DNA of 64,000 bases. It comes from Mycobacterium basiliense. Its GTDB lineage: Bacteria > Actinomycetota > Actinomycetes > Mycobacteriales > Mycobacteriaceae. The translations under genes and the position numbers were made by a program. The DNA lies in contig NZ_LR130759.1 in assembly GCF_900292015.1 (NCBI RefSeq), positions 682,001 to 746,000 of the forward strand, in the 5' to 3' direction. The number at the start of each line of letters is the position of its first letter. The first letter of the stretch is position 1. Of this stretch, positions 23,221 through 34,300 are shown piece by piece. Below the pieces are notes generated by a model, which was given only the letters and a program-made list of their open reading frames with translations, searched no databases and was not told where the DNA came from.

Positions 23221-24729
23221 ATGCACGTGCACGGTTTTTGCCAAGAAGGCGCCCAGCTGGCCGCAGGGCCGGCGCGCCGCGGGGATACGGACAACGGGTC
23301 GGCAGCTCTCAATAGCCAGCAGCCTGCGCGACTTCTGGTGGTTGACGACGGAGAGGGGGTCGAAGCGCTGTTCAGGGGCCGTTTTCGCAAGGAGCTGCGG
23401 CGCGGGGAGTATGAATTGAGCTTCTCGAAGGACCCGGTCCAGGCGCTGCAAATCGTCGGTAATAGCCCCGATATCGAGGTTCTTGTCACCAACCTCAACA
23501 TGCCGCAAATGAACGGCCTCGACTTACTCACGGAGGTCGCCAAGCTCGGACGCCCGCTGAAAACGATCGTGCTTACCGCCTGCAACGACCTAGCGAACAT
23601 ACGAGCGGCAATGATGCGCGGCGCCTTTGACTTTCAGCTGACACCGCTTGATCTCGAGGATCTGCGAGTCACGATCTCCAAGGCCGTCACCATCGTGCGG
23701 GAACTACAAGCGGGCGAGGCAGCCCACCAGCGTGCCTTGGAGTTGGCGGACCAAAATCGCCGGGTAGAAAATATCTTCGGCCGCTATGTGAGCGAAGAGG
23801 TGAAGACGCATCTGCTGGCATGTCCCGAAGGGCACCAGAACAGTGAACGGCGCACGCTCACAATGCTGATGGCCGACATCCGCGGCTTTACTCGATTGTC
23901 GGAGATCCTTTCACCGGAGCGAGCGCTGCAGGTGCTCAACGCCTACCTCGAGCGCGCGACCGATGTCGTCCTCCGTTGGAACGGAACGATAAACGAAATC
24001 CTCGGTGACGGCCTATTGGTTTTCTTCGGCGTACCCAACAGCGATGGCGAAGCCGCGGAGCATGCGGTCGCGGCCGCCCTCGAGTTGCAGCTGGCCATGG
24101 ATGAACTCAACGTCAGCCACCGCGAACGTGGACTGCCCGAACTGGGGATCGGCATCGGTGTGCATACCGGCGAGGCGGTGGTCGGCACCATTGGTTCACC
24201 GCGGCGGCAAAAGTACACGGCGATCGGCAAGAACGTAAATCTGGTTGCCCGGATCGAGTCAAATACCGTCGGGGGACAGGTGCTGGTCTCGCAGTCGACA
24301 CATCGCGAGATCTGCCACATCTCACAGACATCGGGGACCTTCAAGGTGCGCGTCAAAGGACTCACCGAGCCTATCGACGTCTATGACATCCGAGGCTTGG
24401 GCGGCAAATACGACCTCCACCTCCCCATCGTCAACCGGTCGGTGACACACCTTGCCGTGCCCAGGCCGATTGGCATCGCGGTCATCAAGAACAAGATCAT
24501 CGGCGCCGTGCATCCGGCGGAAGTGACCGGCACCGGCGAGGAGGCCGTCCAGATTCGCACCGACACGGAGATCTCGCCGTTCAGCGATCTCGTCTTGGAC
24601 GTCTCGGGTGCGCAAGTGTTCGCGAAGGCCATCGAGTGTAGTTTCCGGGACGGTGTTTACGACGTGGTTGCGGTGTATACCTCGGTTGCCGACGACGTGC
24701 GGCGCGCGCTGGCCCCGAAGGCGAGCTAG
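23221..24729 (+). CDS. Class III nucleotide cyclase with degenerate N-terminal receiver domain
   Basis: 502 residues. ATG 23221 is chosen for the AGGGAG ribosome site six bases upstream; an earlier GTG at 23143 lacks one. Residues 37-155 form a response-regulator fold with Asp42/Asp43 and Thr119, but the phospho-acceptor is Asn91 (VTNLNMPQMNG) and the usual Lys is Thr141 (QLTP). A short helical linker follows, then a cyclase domain (about 208-390) with metal Asp219 (MADIRGFT) and Asp263 (GDGLLVFFG), Lys331 (KYTAIG), Asn340 and Arg344. The last 100 residues are beta-rich and unassigned. It is soluble, with cAMP the likely product. Confidence 0.92.
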   Translation: MHVHGFCQEGAQLAAGPARRGDTDNGSAALNSQQPARLLVVDDGEGVEALFRGRFRKELRRGEYELSFSKDPVQALQIVGNSPDIEVLVTNLNMPQMNGLDLLTEVAKLGRPLKTIVLTACNDLANIRAAMMRGAFDFQLTPLDLEDLRVTISKAVTIVRELQAGEAAHQRALELADQNRRVENIFGRYVSEEVKTHLLACPEGHQNSERRTLTMLMADIRGFTRLSEILSPERALQVLNAYLERATDVVLRWNGTINEILGDGLLVFFGVPNSDGEAAEHAVAAALELQLAMDELNVSHRERGLPELGIGIGVHTGEAVVGTIGSPRRQKYTAIGKNVNLVARIESNTVGGQVLVSQSTHREICHISQTSGTFKVRVKGLTEPIDVYDIRGLGGKYDLHLPIVNRSVTHLAVPRPIGIAVIKNKIIGAVHPAEVTGTGEEAVQIRTDTEISPFSDLVLDVSGAQVFAKAIECSFRDGVYDVVAVYTSVADDVRRALAPKAS

Positions 24730-24762
24730 TAGCCGTCGGACCTGCGGTGTGCGTGGCGGTTG

Positions 24763-25077
24763 CTAAACGGCCTGCTCCTGCTGTTGGCCGCTGTGCACCC
24801 AGGCCACCAGAAATCCAGCGACCAGCAACCATCCGCAGGCAACGGCCGGTATTGCCCAGGCGCGCCGAACGAGCACCGCGGTGTCGCAGCGCGTGATGAG
24901 ATCGGCGCCGTTGGACTGGACGGCCTGGGTCAGATCGGAATTCAAGCCATTGCCACAGGTGATTTTGACGCCGTAAACGTCGTATTGATCCAGGTAGACC
25001 GGAAAAAATAGGGCCGCCAGCCCGATCACCGCCAACAACAGGCCGGCGATCCCGATGTACCTTTGCCGACGACTCAC
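24763..25077 (-). CDS. Small two-helix membrane protein
   Basis: 104 residues with two membrane segments (YIGIAGLLLAVIGLAALFFPVYL and AWAIPAVACGWLLVAGFLVAW) joined by an extracytoplasmic loop holding two cysteines (ITCGNG and ITRCDT) that could form a disulfide. It occupies the position of Rv0420c in M. tuberculosis, but I cannot confirm orthology. It lies 46 bases downstream of another small membrane gene on the same strand. Function unknown. Confidence 0.75.
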   Translation of the reverse strand: MSRRQRYIGIAGLLLAVIGLAALFFPVYLDQYDVYGVKITCGNGLNSDLTQAVQSNGADLITRCDTAVLVRRAWAIPAVACGWLLVAGFLVAWVHSGQQQEQAV

Positions 25078-25123
25078 GGTTGCAGCCTCCCGATGTGAAT
25101 ACCCAATGTAGCTGTCCAGTTGC

Positions 25124-25348
25124 TCATGTCATGCACACGTCCGCGAACAGCAGGACGGGCCACGACACGATCGATCCCAGGTAGGACACCGCCAGATCGA
25201 TACCGTGCAGCCGGTCCAGATGGTCGGTGTGCGTTGTCGACCAAACGGTTCCAACCAGCAGATATGGTGTGCCCAACGCTAAACCGGCCACTATCAGTTG
25301 GCCGACCGAAAACTGGTAGCTCAGCACCCTACGAGCCATTGCCAACAT
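25124..25348 (-). CDS. Small membrane protein
   Basis: 74 residues from ATG 25348 (MLAMARRVLSYQF); an upstream ATG at 25396 adds a non-hydrophobic leader. Two membrane segments, QLIVAGLALGTPYLLVGTVWS and YLGSIVSWPVLLFADVCM, flank a polar loop with several His/Asp. Similar short proteins are common in mycobacteria. It probably shares a transcript with the gene ending at 24763 and diverges from the double-TetR gene. Confidence 0.7.
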   Translation of the reverse strand: MLAMARRVLSYQFSVGQLIVAGLALGTPYLLVGTVWSTTHTDHLDRLHGIDLAVSYLGSIVSWPVLLFADVCMT

Positions 25349-25472
25349 GTTTCGGTCCCTCCAGCCAGGGCGTTGAGGATCCCCCAGACTCGCCATTATG
25401 TTAATGCAGATTCTGGCTGACTGGTAGACCGCGGTAGGTTTCGGACAGGCCCATCCGGGCTACAGTGGGGCG

Positions 25473-26792
25473 GTGACGATCGCTAGCCCGGGGACCGGCG
25501 TTTCTGCTGATCCGGTAGCCGGCGTCCGGCGGCGGCCCAAGGACCGCAAAGCCCAAATTGCCCGCGCGGCCGCCGAGGCGTTCAGCGCGCAGGGCTATCA
25601 CGCGGTCAGCATGGAAAACATCGCGGCGAAAGTGGGGGTCTCGGCGCCCGCGTTGTACCGCCACTACAGCGGCAAATATGACCTCTTCCGCGGTGCGGTC
25701 TTGGATCTGGGGCAGCAATTGGTCGACTGCACGCAAGTAAAGACGGAAGCGGAGGAGGCCAACGATCCGTCGGCGATGCTGGATCGGCTGGTTACCGCAC
25801 TCGTTGACACAACCCTGGACAACCGGGTATCCGGCGGCCTGTACCGCTGGCAGGCTCGCTATCTCCGGGCCGAAGACCAGGCGGTGCTGGCCGCTCAATT
25901 GAAATTGGTGAATCGGCGAATTCAAGAGCCGCTCAAGGTGATTCGGCCGTCGCTGCGACCCGTTCAGCGGTGGATGCTGTCGGCGGGGGTGCTCAGCGTT
26001 ATCGGCAGCATCGTCGACCACCCCGGGCGGCTGCCGGCCGATGTGATTCGTGCGCTGCTGGGTCAGGCGGCCGCGGCGATCCTTGCTGCGGACCTTCCCG
26101 AGCCGGGAAATGTCGCCCCGCGGCGGGCATCGTGGCGCATCTTCGCCGAAGATGCCGGCGTCTACGAAACCTTGCTGCACGCGTCGATGGCATTGTTCAA
26201 AGACCGTGGTTATGCCGAAACCAGCATGGCGCAGATCGCCTCGGCCGCTGGTGTACCGGTTTCGGGAATCTACCGGTACTTCTCCGGCAAGTGCGAGATC
26301 CTGGCGACCGGATTGCGGCGGGCGGCCGACCGCGTCTCCGGACAGCTTTCGCCGATCCTTAGTACCCTCACCGAGCCCCGCCAGGCATTGACACTGCTGA
26401 TCGACGCCTACGTGGCAACTTCGTTCGCCAATCCTGAACTAGCGGCGGTCTATTTCACCGAACGGGTCAATCTGACGCCCGCTGACCAAATGTTGCTGCG
26501 CAACGTGCAGTTGTCGACGATCGATTCGTGGGTGCGGCTGCTGACCTCGGTGCGCCCGTCGCTGACCCCGATGCAAGCGCGGTACCTGGTGCAGGCCGCC
26601 ATGGCGCTGGTCGTCGATCTGGGCCGGATGGTGCGGCTGAACGACTCGGCGGAGTCGGATTACGTGCAGGCGTGCGTGCGACAGCTCATGGAACTCACGC
26701 TGTTTGGTTCCCCAACAGGCGCAGTGCCGCGTCGACCGCGAGAGCGGGGACGTCGACCGTCTTCGAACCCAAATCGTGTCTCGCGCCGCTAA
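25473..26792 (+). CDS. Double TetR-family regulator (two fused repressor units)
   Basis: 439 residues from GTG 25473. Two complete TetR units are in tandem. The first DNA-binding helix-turn-helix is near residues 25-70 (AFSAQGYHAVSMENIAAKVG, PALYRHYSGKYDLF); the second is near 232-275 (ALFKDRGYAETSMAQIASAA, SGIYRYFSGKCEIL). Each is followed by its own ligand-type helical domain. A single chain with two HTH units may bind one operator as a pseudo-dimer. Not in the M. tuberculosis version of this locus. Its last 98 bases overlap the convergent hydrolase gene. Likely target: its own promoter and the divergent membrane genes. Confidence 0.9.
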   Translation: MTIASPGTGVSADPVAGVRRRPKDRKAQIARAAAEAFSAQGYHAVSMENIAAKVGVSAPALYRHYSGKYDLFRGAVLDLGQQLVDCTQVKTEAEEANDPSAMLDRLVTALVDTTLDNRVSGGLYRWQARYLRAEDQAVLAAQLKLVNRRIQEPLKVIRPSLRPVQRWMLSAGVLSVIGSIVDHPGRLPADVIRALLGQAAAAILAADLPEPGNVAPRRASWRIFAEDAGVYETLLHASMALFKDRGYAETSMAQIASAAGVPVSGIYRYFSGKCEILATGLRRAADRVSGQLSPILSTLTEPRQALTLLIDAYVATSFANPELAAVYFTERVNLTPADQMLLRNVQLSTIDSWVRLLTSVRPSLTPMQARYLVQAAMALVVDLGRMVRLNDSAESDYVQACVRQLMELTLFGSPTGAVPRRPRERGRRPSSNPNRVSRR

Positions 26793-27320
26793 TCTCGACG
26801 ATCTCGGTCGGTGCGGCCAGCAGCGCCGCGGCAGCGTGCACCTCTGCGAGCGTGCCGAACGGATCGGACGTTCCATGAGTGAACACCGTAGGCGCCGTGA
26901 TGTCCGGTAGATGCTGGGTGCGGGTGCGTTCTGGCTTACCCGGTGGATGGACCGGATAGGAGAACAAGGTCAGGACGCGTACCGGAACCTGGTGGGCGGC
27001 CACCGCCATGGAGGTCAACCGGCCACCGTAGGAGTGTCCGCCCGCGATCAACGGACCGTCAACAAGCCCGCGGCACAACTCGAGCGCCTCGACAATGCCT
27101 GCTTGGTCACTTGCCGCCGAGCCAGATGGTGGGCCTTTGGGGCGACGCCGGCGGTAGGGCAGGTTGTATCGGACCGCCAGCCAGCCGCGCCGCGCCCATT
27201 CGTCACAAATACGTTGCAGTAGTGGGGATTCCTTGCTACCACCCGCGCCATGGGTCAGTACCGCCACTCCGGCGGGGGCACCATCGGGCCGGTGCGCGAC
27301 CCCCGCAATCTGATCGAGGT

Positions 27321-27324
<4 letters not shown>
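26695..27324 (-). CDS. Alpha/beta hydrolase (Rv0421c-like)
   Basis: 209 residues from GTG 27324, overlapping the thiD stop (GTGA). Alpha/beta hydrolase features: VAVLTHGAGGSKESPLLQ oxyanion region, GGHSYGGRLTSMAVA (nucleophile Ser in GHSYGG), TVFTHGTSDPFG (acid Asp) and GARHDLGSK (catalytic His). It resembles the small KANL3/Tex30-type dienelactone-like hydrolases. It lies last in the thiC-thiD operon, echoing the SGNH hydrolase at the end of the thiOSG operon. The substrate is unknown. Confidence 0.88.
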
Positions 27325-29860
<2,536 letters not shown>

Positions 29861-29929
29861 TTTTATTCGGCCGCCTCCCACGCTAGCGCAGCGGAGCCGC
29901 GGTGTGCAGAGGCGGCGCGGCTGTCGGAG

Positions 29930-30688
29930 TTAGCCGTGTCCGCCGGACGTGCCCGCGGTGCCGAACAACAGCCCACGAGCGCCTCCGTTACCGCCGTCCG
30001 AGCCTGGCTTGGGGCCGGCGGGGCCTCCGACACCGCCGGCCCCGCCGGCCCCGCCGTCACCGCCATTGCCCAGTAGCCCGGTGTCGCCGCCCTCGCCTCC
30101 GTAGCCGCCTTGCCCGCCGAACAAGCCGCCGCCGCCGGCCCGACCCGGCCCGCCAGCTCCACCGTTGCCGAATAGGACTGCGCCGTGACCGCCGTTCCCG
30201 CCGGTGCCGCCGCCCCCGCCGATGCCGCCGATCCCGCCGGCAGCACCGGTTCCGCCGGCACCGCCGATCCCGCCAAAGCCGATAATCTTGGCGTCACCGC
30301 CGAAGCCGCCCCAGCCGCCGGATCCGCCGTTGGCGGGTGCGTCGATGGTGGCGCCATCATCTCCACCGTTCCCGCCGGCGCCCCCATTACCGATCATTCC
30401 GCTCAGACCGCCGCAACCGCCGTTGCCGCCGCTGCCTCCGCTGCCGACCGTGGACGCACCTCCGGCACCGCCATCACCGCCGGCGCCGCCATTGCCCCAG
30501 AAGAACCCTCCGTGGCCGCCGTCGCCGCCTGGTCCACCGTTGGCTCCGGTGGCGCTGGCCATCGCGCTGGCGCCGCCGTCGCCCAATAGGCCAGCGCTGC
30601 CACCGGCTCCGCCCGCACCGCCGGGCCCGTTGGTGGAGGCACCAATCCCACCGGTCCCGCCGGCCCCGCCGTTGCCCAACAGCTCGCA
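29930..30688 (-). pseudogene. PGRS fragment lacking a PE domain
   Basis: From about 30688 the minus strand reads [19 protein letters not shown] and continues as 250 residues of Gly-Gly-X repeat, ending [13 protein letters not shown] at 29930. The open frame runs upstream to 31060, but that part has no PE domain and enters the Rv0424c-like gene. No PE remnant was seen in the other minus frames of 30689-30980. This is best read as the 3' part of a PE_PGRS gene that lost its 5' end, sitting directly upstream of the thiC riboswitch. No ribosome site is evident. Confidence 0.7.
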
Positions 30689-30980
30689 CCGCCTGCCGCG
30701 CCTCGGTGAGTGACTGTGGACGCGGCCAACGTGCGTAACTGTCTCGCGCGGGTGTTGGGCAGACCCTGGAAATTCGTTGAATCCGCTGCTACCGCCCGTT
30801 TTGACGCCGGGACGTCGCGGAGCCAGCCGGCTCAACACCGAAAGTCGGGGGCGAGACTGCTGCGATCGCACCGGCATCCCGACGACCCCGCCGAGGCCCA
30901 GTACCTCCTCGACTGCGGTGGGTCCGGTACGTCGCGATCCAGCCGACCCGACCCCGCCCTTTCCGCGCCGCGATGACTGG

Positions 30981-31259
30981 CTAGGCCTCCTCCATCGCCT
31001 CGCCGAGCTCCTCCAGCAACCGATTGTGATGGTTGTTCGCCAGCAGGTGCCCGGCGGCAATGACCGCAGCGATCGGCCAGTCGATGAGTTCGAAGGCCGC
31101 CAGGGCGGCCAGACCGCCGAAGTAGGCCAGCTGCTCGGGCCGCGGTACTTCCAGCCGACCCAACATCGGCAGATTCACCACAAACGTTTCGGCTTCTTTT
31201 ATTCTTGCTACGGCGTCACGCTGGGATGTTGCCCGGCGCGCCTGCTTTTCCACCATCAT
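30981..31259 (-). CDS. Small membrane-associated protein (Rv0424c-like)
   Basis: 92 residues. A charged N-terminus ([15 protein letters not shown]), then a Pro-rich stretch [20 protein letters not shown], a hydrophobic helix [25 protein letters not shown] and an acidic C-terminus. Position and size match Rv0424c between thiC and ctpH. It lies 46 bases downstream of ctpH on the same strand. The [18 protein letters not shown] motif resembles AIVEWPILLAVGGGALVL in the protein upstream of ctpH, so the two flanking genes may share a fold. Function unknown. Confidence 0.82.
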   Translation of the reverse strand: MMVEKQARRATSQRDAVARIKEAETFVVNLPMLGRLEVPRPEQLAYFGGLAALAAFELIDWPIAAVIAAGHLLANNHHNRLLEELGEAMEEA

Positions 31260-31305
31260 TTGCCTTTCAGTAACGAAGGGTTTGCCGCTAAGCAGGGTGG
31301 TGCGG

Positions 31306-34300
31306 TCACCGTCTGAAGTATGTCGAGGACCGACGCCCTGGCCGATCCCCTAATTTCGTCGTTTGCTGCGTTGCTGACCGTGCCCTTGCGGGAGCTTTAC
31401 GCCCTGTTGTGGCGCGTCGGCGTCGTGGAGATTGTGGAGTGCGAAACTGCACCTGGTGCGATGCGGCTGGCATGCTCGTGTCGGGCGGCTGAGGGATCGG
31501 TGGTTCCGGTCGCTCATCACGATTATCCAGAATACGGTCCACCACAGCCATCGCGGCGGTCGCGGCCGCGGCAGCTCCCAGGGCCTGCGCCCACCCGACC
31601 GGGCCGATCGGGGTACAACCGAGCAGTTGGCTAATCACCGGAACGCTGATCAAGGTCCCCATCGCGGCCAGTGAGCCGAACGCGGTCAGAACAACCAGCC
31701 AGTCATGCGAATCCAGCAGGGTCTGACCCAGCTGCGCTGTGACCAATGCGACTAGCCCCACCGTGGCGGCGCGCCGCGGTAGCCCAGTGACACCAGCCAT
31801 CATCCACGCCGCGGTGGCTGCCGCGGCGGTGGTTGTTCCGCGGACCCCAACCGCTCGCCACAGCGCACGCTGATCAGGGCCGCGGGCGTCGGGATCTGCC
31901 TGGCCGCGCGGCTTGCTGACCGCCAGCGCGGCCGCCGGCAGCGCATCGGTCAGCATGTTCACCAGTAACAGCTGCCGGGTGTTCAGCGGTGACGTCCCGG
32001 TGATTGCACTGCCAATGATGGCGAACGCCACCTCGCCGGCATTGCCGCCCAGCAGGACCGACACCGCGGCCTGCACCCGCTGCCACAGCTCACGCCCTTC
32101 CAGGATCGATGGAAGCAGCGATTCGATGCGACCGTCGACCAACACCATGTCTGCGGCCACCCGGGCGGGGTCACTGCCATGCGAGACCACACCGATACCC
32201 ACGGTGGCGGCGCGTATCGCAGCGGCGTCGTTGGAGCCGTCGCCTACCATGGCGCACACCCGTCCGCTGCGTTCCAGCGTCTGTACGATCTGCACCTTGT
32301 TCTCGGGCGACATGCGGGCGAAGATGATCCGCTCAGCGACCGCCCGCTCCTGGTCTTTGCGAGACAGGGCATCCCATTCGGCGCCGCTGATGATCTGATC
32401 GGCCCGCACCGGAATGCCCAACTCCTGTGCGATGGCAGTGGCGGTAATCGGGTGATCGCCAGTAATCAAGCGCACGTCGAGCCCGTGGTCGCGCAGGTCC
32501 GTGAGCAGACCGGCCGCCGCGGCGCGTGGGGTGTCGGACAACCCGAGGAACCCCACCAGCGACAGGCCGTCGTGGCAGAAGTCAGCGATGTCGTCGGGGT
32601 CGTCGAGAACCTCTCGAGACTGGTCCGGGTTCAGCTGGCGCCGCGCCACGGCGATCACGCGCAGTCCCTTGGAAGCCAGATCGGCGACCGTGCGGTCCAA
32701 GCTCGAGTCCTCGGCTGCGCATGCAGCCAACACCACCTCAGGCGCGCCCTTGACGCTTAGGTCGGTGCCGGACACCGAGGCGGAGAACGACCTACCCGAT
32801 CGGAACGGAAGGTGCGCGTCCGGTTGGTCCGCACGGGCGGGCGATGCCGATGACGCCGCCTCGACGATGGCGACATCGGTGGCGTGCACCTGTGGGCCGC
32901 CGTTGGTTGCCGGGGTCGCGTGCACCGCCCAGCGCAGAACGTCTTCGGCCGAACACCCGGGAGCCGGGGCCACTTCTGCCACCCGTAGCCGGTTTTCGCT
33001 GAGCGTTCCGGTCTTGTCGAAGCAGACCATGTCGACACGACCGAGTGCCTCCACCGAACGGGGGATGCGGACCAGGGCGCCAAAGTGGGTCAGCCGGCGC
33101 GCCGAGGCTTGTTGCGCCAGTGTCGCCACCAGAGGCATGCCCTCCGGGACCGCGGCCACTGTGACGGCAATACCGCTGGCCACTGCCTGGCGTAGGCCTT
33201 GGCGTCGCAACAATCCGAGCCCGGTCACCGCGGCACCGCCGATCATGCTGATCGGCCACGCGCGGTTGGTCAGCTGACTGAGCTGGTACTGCAAACCGAC
33301 GTTGGACAGGTCGGCCGACACCAAGTCGGCGGCGCGGCGTTCCTGCGTGTCGGCGCCGACGGCGGTCACCACCGCAATCACTGTTCCGGCGACGACGGTC
33401 GTGCCGGCGTACAGCATGCAGTGCCGTTCGGCCAATTCCGCGCCCGGGGTGGCTTCGACCTGCTTGGTTACCGACAGTGATTCGCCGGTGAGCGCGGATT
33501 CGTCCACCTCGACATCGATTTCCTCGATCACCCGGGCATCGGCGGGGACCACCTCGTGGGTGCGCACCTCGATGACATCGCCGGGTTGAAGTTGCTCGGC
33601 GATGATGTCCGTATAGATCGGTTGTCCGTCCGGATCGGTCGCCACCTTTCGGGCGGGCGGCACCTGCAGCGCCAGCAGACGGTTGAGCCGGCTCTCGGCA
33701 CGGAGTCGTTGGGTGGCCGCGAGGATGGAGTTTCCGGTCAGCACCGATCCGACCATCACCGCATCTACGGGGGAACCCAGAACCGCGCTTGCGGTGGCGC
33801 CCAACGCCAGCATTGGGGTCAGCGGGTCGGACAATTCCGCGCGTACGGCGCCGAAGAGCTGCGCGATCGCCCGCATGGGTGCCGCGGTGAGTTGTACGCC
33901 ATGCCTGGCGGTTTGAATGCCTCCGGCCATGGCGCGGGTGGCGAAGGTCGAGTGGTGTGGTAGCCCGGGTGCCTGGTCACCCGGTGACGGCAAGAGCTCG
34001 CGCACTTGCTCGACGGACATGGTGTGCCACTCGTGGAAGGCGGCCGGTCGAGGTGGTTGCGCACCGACAACCTTGCGCGCCAGCAGGTAGCCCGAAAGTA
34101 GGCCGGCGGCCGCGCCGGTGGTCACCGGGCCGGGACCAAGTCCACGAACACCCGGAAGCATCAACAAGGCGCCCAAAGCCGAAGCACCACCGGATATTTC
34201 AATACCACGTCGACGCGCGTCGCGGGCCGCCGGAATCGCATGCATGATCCTCCAGGCAGCCGCGAGGTCGGGCAGCAGCACATCGGCGTGCCAGGGTGGG

